This document shows, one piece after another, positions 15,022-22,688 of a stretch of DNA of 64,000 nucleotides (position 1 is its first letter; every line of letters begins with the position of its first letter). Made by a program: the position numbers and the translations under genes. Source of the stretch: Bacillus sp. SD075 (GTDB lineage: Bacteria; Bacillota; Bacilli; Bacillales; DSM-1321). The DNA lies in assembly GCF_017355165.1 (NCBI RefSeq), contig NZ_JADILK010000010.1, positions 62,001 to 126,000 of the forward strand. The letters run 5' to 3'. The notes beneath the pieces are model-generated. The model saw nothing but the letters and a program-made list of their open reading frames with translations, searched no databases and was not told the origin of the DNA.

Positions 15022-16926
15022 ATGAATACAATGACTTATGAAAAATTACAATATATCCAACTCAAGGAAATGGTGAAAAGCCATTGCGTAAGCGGTTTAG
15101 GAAAAGCGTTATTGGATCAGCTTAAGCCGAGCAGCCATTTGAAAGTCGTTAAAAATCGTTTGAACGAGACGACGGAGGCCAGGAACTTACTGAATGCGGA
15201 AAGCCATATTCCCTTAAAAGGCATATCACATATTGGCCTTCATATCGACAAGCTGGAAAAAGGAATGATTTTGGAGCCGTCTGAATTAGTGGCGATAGCA
15301 GACTTCTTAAGAGGCTGCAGGAATATCAAGAAATTCATGACCGATAAAGAGTTCTTTGCACCAACATTGCATTCCTACGCCCGCTCCATGACTGAATTCA
15401 GGAGCATTGAAGAAGAAATCCAATTCACCATAAAAGGAAATGTTGTTGTTTCCGAAGCAAGCAAGGACCTGAAACGGATTAGGAACCAAATCATCAAGAC
15501 AGAAAGTAAAATAGAGGAACGTCTGAATAAGTTCTTGAAGAGCGGAGCCAATAAAGAGTTCATTCAGGAATTTTTCATCAGTAAAAAGGATGATCGCTAC
15601 ACCATCCCGATCAAAGCCTCCTATAAAAATCAGGTGGCCGGATCGATCGTGGAAGTATCCGCAAAAGGGGCTACCGTGTTCATTGAACCGGTCTCGGTAA
15701 CGAAATTGAATGCAGAATTAGCCAGCTTAAAAGCGGAGGAATCGATGGAAGAGTATCAACTTTTGGCCACATTATCCGGAACGGTTTCCGAACAGCTGAA
15801 ACCGATCAAGATAAATATCGAGTTAATCAGTCAATATGACATGATTTTCGCAAAAGCCAAGCTCAGTAAAAGCATGGATGCCATCGAACCGAAAATCAAT
15901 GATCATGGTTATATTAAATTAAAGAGCTGTAAACATCCCCTTTTGCCGCAAGACAGCGTCCCTTTGGATTTCGAAATCGGTAAGGACTATCGCAGTTTGA
16001 TTATTACAGGCCCTAATGCCGGGGGGAAAACGGTCGTCCTGAAAACGATCGGCATCCTTACATTGGCCGTCATGTCAGGGCTTCATGTTGTCGGGAAAGA
16101 GGGGACGGAGCTTGCCGTCTTCGATCAGTTATTCGTCGATATCGGTGATAATCAAAGCATTGAAAATGCACTGAGTACGTTTTCGTCGCATATGAAAAAC
16201 ATTTCGGAAATCATGGGGGCATTAACCAATAACTCTTTGCTGCTGTTCGATGAAATAGGGAGCGGAACGGAACCGAATGAAGGAGCCGCATTGGCGATTG
16301 CCATCCTTGAGGAATTTTATCAGCGGGGCTGCATAACCGTTGCGACCACCCATTATGGTGAAATCAAGCGCTATTCGGAAATACACAGTGATTTCATGAA
16401 TGCGGCCATGCAATTCAACAGTGAAACACTTGAACCAAAGTATAATCTATTGATCGGTCAATCCGGGGAAAGCAACGCCCTCTGGATAGCAAAAAAAATG
16501 AATGTTCGTGAAAAGGTTTTGCAAAAGGCAAAGCTCTACATCGACAATAAAGACTACGACTTGGAGCGTGTTCAAGAAGGTAAAATCAAAAAAGCGAAGG
16601 GAGCGGCAATTCCTAAGGAAGCATCTTATGAATATGAAGTCGGTGACAAGGTGAAGGTAAGCGAGCTGAATGGATATGCAATCGTTTATAAGAAAATGGA
16701 TTCCTACAATAATGTCACCGTTCTTTTCGAAGATACCTTCAAGGAGGTTCATGCCAATAGGCTCGAGCTTGAAATTAAGGCCGTCGATTTATATCCTGAA
16801 GGCTATGATCTCAATTCGTTATTTGTCAGCTACAAAGAAAGGAAATTGAACCACGACCTTGAACGGGGATCAAAAAAGGCATTAAAGAATGTAGCCGCGG
16901 ATATCCGGAAGAAGCTTGGTGAATAG
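15022..16926 (+). CDS. MutS2-like ATPase lacking the Smr domain
   Basis: A 634-aa MutS2-family ABC-type ATPase. It has a lever/clamp region with coiled-coil character (about 150-280), Walker A GPNAGGKT (about 330-337), signature-region STFSSHMKN, Walker B LLLFDEIGSGTEP (about 405-417) and THYGEIKRY. A KOW/SH3-like segment EVGDKVKV...VHANRLEL (about 536-585) follows, and the protein then ends without the C-terminal Smr nuclease domain of full-length MutS2 (about 785 aa in B. subtilis). AAGGAGG at 15007-15013 fixes the ATG at 15022. MutS2 of B. subtilis is linked to ribosome-collision rescue and recombination; a ribosome-associated role here is inferred from the attenuator-like leader. Confidence 0.85.
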   Translation: MNTMTYEKLQYIQLKEMVKSHCVSGLGKALLDQLKPSSHLKVVKNRLNETTEARNLLNAESHIPLKGISHIGLHIDKLEKGMILEPSELVAIADFLRGCRNIKKFMTDKEFFAPTLHSYARSMTEFRSIEEEIQFTIKGNVVVSEASKDLKRIRNQIIKTESKIEERLNKFLKSGANKEFIQEFFISKKDDRYTIPIKASYKNQVAGSIVEVSAKGATVFIEPVSVTKLNAELASLKAEESMEEYQLLATLSGTVSEQLKPIKINIELISQYDMIFAKAKLSKSMDAIEPKINDHGYIKLKSCKHPLLPQDSVPLDFEIGKDYRSLIITGPNAGGKTVVLKTIGILTLAVMSGLHVVGKEGTELAVFDQLFVDIGDNQSIENALSTFSSHMKNISEIMGALTNNSLLLFDEIGSGTEPNEGAALAIAILEEFYQRGCITVATTHYGEIKRYSEIHSDFMNAAMQFNSETLEPKYNLLIGQSGESNALWIAKKMNVREKVLQKAKLYIDNKDYDLERVQEGKIKKAKGAAIPKEASYEYEVGDKVKVSELNGYAIVYKKMDSYNNVTVLFEDTFKEVHANRLELEIKAVDLYPEGYDLNSLFVSYKERKLNHDLERGSKKALKNVAADIRKKLGE

Positions 16927-16995
16927 TACGATCATCCAATATGCAAAAAAGCCCTCTAAAAGAATTCAGATTGTAAAAAAAGGATTCTATCTAAA

Positions 16996-17125
16996 CTGTA
17001 AACAAAGTAGATTGGAGCGGGTCCTGCGGGAAAATCGCGTCCAGGGGCGACCCCACAGGCGCAAAGGCGCCTAGGAGACTTCCCGGACCGCCCTATGTTC
17101 CAATCAACTTTCAAATCGTCTACAG
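16996..17125. repeat. Dispersed GC-rich intergenic repeat, copy 1
   Basis: Bounded by CTGTAAAC and GTCTACAG, with inner inverted ends GATTGGA / TCCAATC. The core contains CCTGCGGGAAAA, CGACCCCACAGGCGCAAAGGCGCC and GGACCGCCC. Related copies lie at about 25421-25610 and 43476-43576, with partial ones at 20374-20417 and 43651-43803. Non-coding. Confidence 0.75.
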
Positions 17126-17132
17126 TCTGAAA

Positions 17133-17156
17133 CCTATCTAAATGATAGGCTTTTTT
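17133..17156 (+). terminator. Terminator after the MutS2-like gene and repeat
   Basis: CCTATC / GATAGG stem with a five-base loop, then CTTTTTT. Confidence 0.7.
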
Positions 17157-17180
17157 GCGTTGTATGGCCAAAAGTTTATT

Positions 17181-17324
17181 TTATTGAGTTCTTTTACTTC
17201 TATCATTATATAGATTAATTAATTCTGCATTTTGTTCATTCATCTTTTTCACATTCTTATTAATCGTTGCCAATTCCCATAGTACAGCCAATCCAAAGAT
17301 TAGCATAAGAGTTAATAAATCCAT
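17181..17324 (-). CDS. Small single-pass membrane protein, 47 aa
   Basis: Encodes 47 residues: hydrophobic helix (about 2-18, LLTLMLIFGLAVLWEL) followed by a polar, probably coiled-coil tail ending NLYNDRSKRTQ. A strong AGGAGGG ribosome site precedes the ATG at 17324 by about 6 bases, which supports real translation. It lies 33 bp downstream of the DMT transporter gene on the same strand and is probably co-transcribed. No family was recognised. Confidence 0.6.
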   Translation of the reverse strand: MDLLTLMLIFGLAVLWELATINKNVKKMNEQNAELINLYNDRSKRTQ

Positions 17325-17357
17325 AGTTGCCCTCCTATTGATGTGTTGTACCTTTAA

Positions 17358-18323
17358 TTAAATGATTCTTTTCACTTTCCTTGGATTCAATTTCTCAACT
17401 CGGGAAGGCAAGTTTTTTCTTTGAAAATAATTGTTTTGAATCAATGCAAATATCACTAAAAAAGTTCCGATTAATTCGAAGGATGATAGTGATCCTCCTT
17501 GGATAAAAACGATGGCCAACGTGGTTATTGGAACTAAATTGATAAATAGGATTCCATTGATCGGCGTTATGAGTTTAATACCTGAATTCCAGCTTAAAAG
17601 GGCAATGGCACCGGGGAAAATAATCATGAAAATCATTTCGCCATAAATGGAGTGCATAACCTCTGCTGTAGGGACAGACAGGCCCATTGCAGTTGCGAAG
17701 AATGTTATGATTGCTGATACTGTTGTTCCTAAAATGCACGTTAAAGTCGAATAGCGGAGTGTTGACCATCCATTGAATTGGTTGCCGCCCATCGTATAAA
17801 TAACCCACCCTATAACCCCGATAAGAATGAAGAGGATAGGGATGATGCTATCTTTCAATAAAAATAAGAATGATAAGTTGCCATTGGTAATGACAAGAAT
17901 GGCTCCTATCAAGGCAAGGAACATGCTGGCGATGGTATGCTTCATGGGTCGGGTATTTTTGAAAACCCACATTATTAAAATTGAAATCATGGGCATTAAT
18001 GATTCCATGATGGAAGCAACAATTACCCCATTATGTCCCAGTAAGTCTTGGCCAGCAAAAATGAGAAAGTTGTATACAGTGAACGCCATCGTTCCAAAAA
18101 ACAATAATTTCTTTCCTTTCCCTTCCAGCTTAAATGACGCCTTCCCCTCTTTAATTAAAAGCAATATCCCTAAAATTACGCTAACAGCTAAATATCGCAA
18201 AAAAGAGAAATAAAAAGGATCAATATACATCAGGGCCCTTTCTGCAACTGGAAACATCGCTCCCCAAGAAATGCTGGCTGTCAAACATAAAAGTGCACCG
18301 ATTAAAACTTGATTTTTTTTCAT
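17358..18323 (-). CDS. EamA/DMT family transporter
   Basis: A 321-aa membrane protein with about ten transmembrane helices in two EamA repeats: N-terminal ASISWGAMFPVAERALMYIDPFYFSFLRYLA, and a second repeat ending IELIGTFLVIFALIQNN-like near the C-terminus. Such carriers export amino acids or metabolites; the substrate cannot be told from sequence. It is divergent from a LysR-type regulator gene, the classic arrangement for a regulator controlling its neighbour, and shares with it a 135-bp intergenic region containing a palindrome. Confidence 0.88.
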   Translation of the reverse strand: MKKNQVLIGALLCLTASISWGAMFPVAERALMYIDPFYFSFLRYLAVSVILGILLLIKEGKASFKLEGKGKKLLFFGTMAFTVYNFLIFAGQDLLGHNGVIVASIMESLMPMISILIMWVFKNTRPMKHTIASMFLALIGAILVITNGNLSFLFLLKDSIIPILFILIGVIGWVIYTMGGNQFNGWSTLRYSTLTCILGTTVSAIITFFATAMGLSVPTAEVMHSIYGEMIFMIIFPGAIALLSWNSGIKLITPINGILFINLVPITTLAIVFIQGGSLSSFELIGTFLVIFALIQNNYFQRKNLPSRVEKLNPRKVKRII

Positions 18324-18373
18324 AAAAGCTTCCCCTTAAAAAATAATGATTGATTAAATTCCTATACACACCT

Positions 18374-18394
18374 TATGATAAAGTCATTATCATG
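18374..18394. promoter_or_regulatory. Palindrome in the DMT/LysR intergenic region
   Basis: ATGATAA (18375-18381) and TTATCAT (18387-18393) around AGTCA form an inverted repeat between the divergent transporter and LysR genes. It is a candidate regulator-binding site; no experimental motif is known to me. Confidence 0.45.
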
Positions 18395-18458
18395 TAAAAT
18401 GACTTAAAATGAATATAATCATCATTATTAATAATAGTTGAGAAAGGGGGTCACTTTT

Positions 18459-19355
18459 ATGGAAATGCGGGATATGCAAATATTCCAGTGCGTCGCTAAA
18501 TATGGCAGCATAAGTAAGGCGGCAGTTGAGTTGAATTACGTCCAATCCAATGTAACGGCTAGGATAAAGCATTTAGAGCAGGAGTTACGGACGCCTTTAT
18601 TCAATCGGCATAAACGTGGCATGTCATTAACTGCAGAGGCACGAAAAATGCTGGAGTATGTAAACAAAATTTTGCTTGATGTGGAAGAACTCAAGCAAGT
18701 ATTCCTGGATAGTGAAACACCTACAGGGATATTGAACATCGGTACAGTTGAAACGGTCAGCGATCTTCCCAAGATTCTAGCCTCATATCATAAACAGTAT
18801 CCCAATGTCGATTTATCCATAAAGGCAGGTTTAACGGAAGACCTAATTAAAGATGTCATTGAACATAGGCTGGATGGAGCTTTTGTTACAGGGCCGATTA
18901 AACATCCGCTCATTCAGCCATATGATGTGTGTACAGAAAAACTTGTATTAGTTACAAGAAATGAAACATTTGACCTTGAAGAAATGATAACGGAACCATT
19001 TTTAGTATTCAGTCAGGGATGTGGCTATCGCTCTAAACTGGAACAATGGCTGAAAGAAGAAGAAGTGATGCCCAAAAGGATCATGGAGTTCAATGTATTG
19101 GAAACGATCTTAACCAGCGTATCACTTGGTCTTGGCATTACTCTTGTACCACAATCAGCAGTAAATCACCTTGCAGCCAATGAAAAAGTGCATGTGCATG
19201 CAATACCGGAAGAATACGGAAATATTTCGACTGTCTTCATTCACCGCAAAGATGCTTATATGACAAACTCCATGCAAAGCTTCTTACAAACGATCGAAGT
19301 TCATCATGACAACCGATTTAAGCTAAAACCTGGAACCGCGCATGAGCTGATATGA
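18459..19355 (+). CDS. LysR family transcriptional regulator
   Basis: A 298-aa LysR-type regulator. The N-terminal winged helix-turn-helix reads [35 protein letters not shown] (about 5-39), followed by the effector-binding domain, with a start of [13 protein letters not shown] around residue 90. AAAGGGGG precedes the ATG at 18459; the TTG at 18438 in the same frame is upstream of it and rejected. Divergent from the DMT transporter, which is its likely target. The effector is unknown. Confidence 0.9.
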   Translation: MEMRDMQIFQCVAKYGSISKAAVELNYVQSNVTARIKHLEQELRTPLFNRHKRGMSLTAEARKMLEYVNKILLDVEELKQVFLDSETPTGILNIGTVETVSDLPKILASYHKQYPNVDLSIKAGLTEDLIKDVIEHRLDGAFVTGPIKHPLIQPYDVCTEKLVLVTRNETFDLEEMITEPFLVFSQGCGYRSKLEQWLKEEEVMPKRIMEFNVLETILTSVSLGLGITLVPQSAVNHLAANEKVHVHAIPEEYGNISTVFIHRKDAYMTNSMQSFLQTIEVHHDNRFKLKPGTAHELI

Positions 19356-19454
19356 AGGAAGGGGGAGCAGCATATCGCTTTACATAGAATGATAGAGGCG
19401 CGCTGAAACCGTTGATTATTAGGCTGCGAGACTAATTAAGGGTGGGGAAATCGT

Positions 19455-20348
19455 ATGGATGAAAAAGATTGTTTAATTTTACAATATTTATATAAAGACC
19501 AGAATCTGACAAAAGCTGCAGAGCGACTTTACATGACCCAACCCGCATTAACGTACCGTGTAAGACAAATTGAAAAGGAATTCCAGACTGAAATACTAGC
19601 CAAAAATGGGAAAAATATTAAAATGACTCCTGCTGGAGAATATTTGGTAAGCTATGCAAACAAAATGCTCATAGATTTACGTCAAACAAAAGAGTATTTA
19701 TTGAGTATGGGAAGTGAAACGAGGGGTAGTTTGAAATTAGGCATCAGCAGCCATTTCGGACTTTATAACCTGCCTTCCATTTTGGAAGAGTACATGGTAA
19801 ATTGTCCTATGGTCCATTTAAATGTCAATACGGGCTTCAGTACGGAAATGATGGAATTGCTTATGCAAGGTGAGATTGATGTTGCGATTGTAAAAGGTGA
19901 TTATGAGTGGTTCGATGAAATGGTTCTTCTTGAGGAAGAAAATATATGCATCATTTCAAAAGGTGAGATACCTGTTGATAGCCTTCCGGATTTTCCGATG
20001 ATTAATCGTAAAGAACCGAATGTTTTGCTGAAATATAGAAATATATCGCAAATCCCTTCTGAAAAAAGTATTGATTATTGGTGGAATGAAAGGTTTACAT
20101 CGCCTCCTCTGGTAATGATGCAAGTGGACAGCTATGAGACATGCAGGGAAATGGTAAAAAGAGGGCTGGGGTATTCCATTATTCCTCGTGTTTTTTTGCA
20201 AAAAAGTGATGATTTGTTTTCACATGATTTGATCTTGAAAAATGGTGAAGAGATAAAAAGAAGAACATGGATGTTATACCGGCAATCATCTTTACAATTA
20301 GCCAGTGTTTCCAAGTTTGTGAGTGAAATTAAAAAGCTATATTGCTAA
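19455..20348 (+). CDS. LysR family transcriptional regulator
   Basis: A second, unrelated LysR-type regulator of 297 aa. The helix-turn-helix is LILQYLYKDQNLTKAAERLYMTQPALTYRVRQIEKEF (about 7-43), and the substrate-binding-like domain begins GSLKLGISSHFGLYNLP (about 92). It starts at ATG 19455 behind a GGGTGGGG site. About 100 bp separate it from the previous regulator on the same strand. It has no divergent partner; its targets are probably elsewhere. It ends at the edge of a terminator-like repeat. Confidence 0.9.
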   Translation: MDEKDCLILQYLYKDQNLTKAAERLYMTQPALTYRVRQIEKEFQTEILAKNGKNIKMTPAGEYLVSYANKMLIDLRQTKEYLLSMGSETRGSLKLGISSHFGLYNLPSILEEYMVNCPMVHLNVNTGFSTEMMELLMQGEIDVAIVKGDYEWFDEMVLLEEENICIISKGEIPVDSLPDFPMINRKEPNVLLKYRNISQIPSEKSIDYWWNERFTSPPLVMMQVDSYETCREMVKRGLGYSIIPRVFLQKSDDLFSHDLILKNGEEIKRRTWMLYRQSSLQLASVSKFVSEIKKLYC

Positions 20349-20373
20349 AAGGAGATAGTAATTGTTCTCCTTT

Positions 20374-20420
20374 CAGACTGTAGACAAACTCGAAGAAAAG
20401 CGAGTTTCCCTACAGTTTTT
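20374..20420 (+). terminator. Repeat-derived hairpin terminator
   Basis: ACTGTAG..AAACTCG / CGAGTTT..CTACAGT with a T-run. Its outer arms carry the same CAGACTGTAGACAAACTCG edge as the dispersed repeats, as if only the two ends of a copy remain. Confidence 0.65.
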
Positions 20421-20479
20421 TTATTTAAAAAACGTTCTAGTTGATTGGAAGGGAAGGAACGAGACTCTTGCAGGGAAAG

Positions 20480-20638
20480 AGGGCTCCCTATGCTTATCGC
20501 ATGGATGAGAATGATGCAGAATCCGGTTGCAGCATGGCAATATCTTTGGTAAAACCAATAGCCAAACGTTTTTCGCAAGGTCTGGTTGCCGACATGTTCT
20601 ACGCCAGTTTGAAGGTTATAAGATGAGAGGTAAAACAA
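20480..20638 (-). pseudogene. Tyrosine recombinase (integrase) C-terminal relic
   Basis: On the minus strand the frame contains VGNQTLRKTFGYWFYQR, matching the HTLRKTFGYHFY box of phage-type tyrosine recombinases. The following family segment appears in shifted frames as KDIAMLQ and then ILHHSHP, so at least two frameshifts are present. The usual His of HTLRKT is Gln here. Only about 45 residues of the catalytic C-terminus remain and no attachment site was recognised. It marks a past integration event between the LysR gene and the HNH-repeat gene. Confidence 0.6.
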
Positions 20639-20731
20639 AATAGACCCTTGGTAGTTTAGCTAAAGAAAAAGGGTATTACTATTCACCGATTGGGAAAATA
20701 TATAAATAATGGCAAGAAGGAGGAAGCAGAG

Positions 20732-20908
20732 ATGGAAGTAAATATGAGTGTTGAAGATGTCGTGAATCAAATTTCTGAATTAGTAGAAAAAGAAGGGAAG
20801 CCACCTCGAAAGAAAGAGGTAAAAAAGTCAGATCCGGAGTTAATGAAAAATGCATTGTATTATTTTCCTAACTGGGATACTGCAGTGGAACATAGCATTG
20901 GATCTTAA
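20732..20908 (+). CDS. Homing endonuclease-associated repeat (HNH_repeat) small protein
   Basis: A 58-aa protein with one homing-endonuclease-associated repeat: VNQISELVEKEGKPPRKKEVKKSDPELMKNALYYFPNWDTAVEHSIG, with the family's KPP...R..V...P.LM..A..YF.NW..AVE pattern. No nuclease domain is present, as usual for the short stand-alone bacillar versions. AAGGAGG at 20717-20723 fixes the ATG at 20732 over the earlier in-frame ATG at 20690. It lies next to an integrase relic and is followed by a strong terminator. Probably DNA-binding; role unknown. Confidence 0.7.
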   Translation: MEVNMSVEDVVNQISELVEKEGKPPRKKEVKKSDPELMKNALYYFPNWDTAVEHSIGS

Positions 20909-20972
20909 CCATAAACGGTACATAAACATTTATTTTTCACATTAGTATATGTAAGGCAAGGGAAGTTATGAA

Positions 20973-20994
20973 GGCCGCCAATTGGCGGCCTTTT
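20973..20994 (+). terminator. Terminator after the HNH_repeat gene
   Basis: GGCCGCCAATTGGCGGCC perfect palindrome followed by TTTT. Confidence 0.9.
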
Positions 20995-21325
20995 GAACGT
21001 GCGATTCTTTACAATATCATACATTCAAATTGGTTTTAAAAAGTATGATTCAGGGATGGATAACCAATGGTGTTCACTCCCTTATTGGGCAATGCAAATG
21101 AAAGCAATTACCTTTGCATAGGTTGATTACTCCTTTATCTGAAGTCTTTCCTACTGCAAGCGTCTTTGTTATAGAAAAAATATTAAATACCATTATTAAG
21201 AAATGAATCAATTTCATAATATAAAAAAAACCAAATGCACGATTTCTTAAACTTTTTTTTCGGGAAGAGGGGAGTATCGATCTTTTGAAAGTCTATAAAG
21301 TCTGATACTTTGTAAAGAAGCATCG
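20995..21325. other. Non-coding stretch
   Basis: About 330 bases between the HNH_repeat terminator and the lipoprotein promoter. I see no convincing gene, RNA or repeat in it. Confidence 0.5.
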
Positions 21326-21351
21326 TGTAACTTTTTAACTTATGGGCCGTA
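21326..21351 (+). promoter_or_regulatory. ECF sigma (sigma-W-like) promoter
   Basis: TGTAAC (21326-21331), 16-base spacer, CGTA (21348-21351). This differs by one base from the sigma-W consensus TGAAAC-N16-CGTA. A sigma-A -10 (TATAAT at 21350-21355) overlaps, but there is no good -35 for it. Confidence 0.5.
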
Positions 21352-21387
21352 TAATAATTTGTTAAAACACATGAAAAGAGGGGTCGA

Positions 21388-22092
21388 ATGAAAAAGATAT
21401 TGTTTATTTTGGCAGCCGTTCTTTTGGTAACAGGACTTAGTGCTTGTAAAGGAGTCCAGGAGGAAAATAAGGAATCTCCCCCAATTTCAGAAAAGCCAAA
21501 TGATAATCCTAAGCAAACCGACGGGCAAGATGAAGATCCTCCAGGTGAATCGGTCGATGATCCGTCAAAAGATCGGCCAAATACGAAAACGGATAAGATC
21601 ATATTAGAAGGTATGGAAGAATCATTCCCATTCACGCTTCATCATAGTCAGGCATTGGGATTCTCAACCTACATCGTGGATGACATGGTCGTTGAAGAGG
21701 CTAGTTCTGGTGAAGGGGATGCAATGAGTGTTTTTGCGAATTTTGCAGGCAAGAGAAATGAGGATGCCAAAGTTCAGATCTTTTCCAAAGGGGAAGGTAC
21801 GAATGCGACAATAGAAGAACTGGCGGAGTTTGCGAGGGAAGTTGTGATAAGCAACGACTTTGAGATTAAACAGCGATCAGATAATACGCCTAACCGATTT
21901 GATTGGTCTGAGGTCGAATTTGACATTAGTCAGAAGGGCAGTGATTATTCAGTATTGGGTACGGTGTCGGTTTTTCAACATGGCGACCGCGTTTACTATG
22001 CGATCGTTCAATACCCGGCAGATTATGAAGAAGGCTTCATACCGCGGGTTGTAAAAATGTTTGATGATATCGTATGGTATGAAGCACCTTGA
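21388..22092 (+). CDS. Predicted lipoprotein, unknown function
   Basis: A 234-aa exported lipoprotein. The signal peptide MKKILFILAAVLLVTGLSAC ends in the lipobox LSAC, with the lipidated Cys at residue 20. A long acidic, Pro/Asp/Glu-rich linker (about 25-70) follows, then a folded domain with EESFPFTLHHSQALGFSTYIVDDM and a C-terminal VKMFDDIVWYEAP motif. No enzyme family was recognised. AGAGGGG precedes the ATG. The upstream sequence resembles a sigma-W-type ECF promoter, which would place it in the cell-envelope stress response. Single-gene unit. Confidence 0.75.
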   Translation: MKKILFILAAVLLVTGLSACKGVQEENKESPPISEKPNDNPKQTDGQDEDPPGESVDDPSKDRPNTKTDKIILEGMEESFPFTLHHSQALGFSTYIVDDMVVEEASSGEGDAMSVFANFAGKRNEDAKVQIFSKGEGTNATIEELAEFAREVVISNDFEIKQRSDNTPNRFDWSEVEFDISQKGSDYSVLGTVSVFQHGDRVYYAIVQYPADYEEGFIPRVVKMFDDIVWYEAP

Positions 22093-22298
22093 TAAATGAG
22101 TATCCGAAATGGGGTACACCATTTTAACAGATAATGGTCATGTATTTGTCCAAAAAGGGGGCAACAGAAGGAATCCTGTTGACGGTAGGGATCTACTTGA
22201 CCTAGTTCATTCAAAAACCTTGATAGCAGCCCTTTTTCCTTCATTTGACTAGTTAATTGAGCCTCGATTAACTCTAATTTCACCTCTAATTCAGTCTT
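22093..22298. other. Gap with an unrecognised minus-strand frame
   Basis: A minus-strand frame here reads KLELIEAQLTSQMKEKGLLSRFLNELGQVDPYRQQDSF in part. It has no ribosome site and no recognised family. It could be a degraded gene, but the evidence is too thin to call one. Confidence 0.3.
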
Positions 22299-22340
22299 AG
22301 CCTAATTTCTCAGAATTTTAGTGAGAAATTAGGCTTTTTT
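22299..22340 (+). terminator. Strong hairpin terminator
   Basis: AGCCTAATTTCTCA / TGAGAAATTAGGCT, 14-bp perfect stem, then TTTTT. Confidence 0.85.
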
Positions 22341-22566
22341 ACCTTTCATTTTCCTTTAAGTAGTCAATCCGCATTCTCCTGGCTTTACCCGATATAAAAT
22401 AGTGAAAAATCATGGATTATAACTAATTCTTGTTTGGAAACTGTGGGGATCCCCAAAGAGTTAATCCCGTCAAAGCTCCATGCTGGTTCAAAATGAGACC
22501 ACATCTAACCCCCTTTTTATATTCGGAAATTTCAATGATTTTATAAATATTCATAGATGTTACTAT

Positions 22567-22597
22567 ATGAAACTATAAAAAAATTTTTTAGTTTCAT
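22567..22597. promoter_or_regulatory. Near-perfect palindrome upstream of the M20 amidohydrolase gene
   Basis: ATGAAACTA (22567-22575) and TAGTTTCAT (22589-22597) surround an A/T core. It is a candidate operator for the amidohydrolase/carrier operon, or part of its promoter region. Confidence 0.4.
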
Positions 22598-22656
22598 AAA
22601 AAAACCTTAATTTTACTTATCATTAAAGTGACCGTAATATTTAAAATGAAACATTT

Positions 22657-22671
22657 AATTTTCTGAATTTT
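22657..22671. promoter_or_regulatory. CodY-like box
   Basis: AATTTTCTGAATTTT matches the CodY consensus AATTTTCWGAAAATT at 13 of 15 positions and sits immediately before the ribosome site of the amidohydrolase gene. Confidence 0.4.
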
Positions 22672-22688
22672 TTGGAGGTTGTATATTT

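Noticed and set aside
22023-22283. Possible transposon-related or regulator frame on the minus strand
   Set aside because: The residues KLELIEAQLTSQMKEKGLL look protein-like, but no family could be named and there is no ribosome site.
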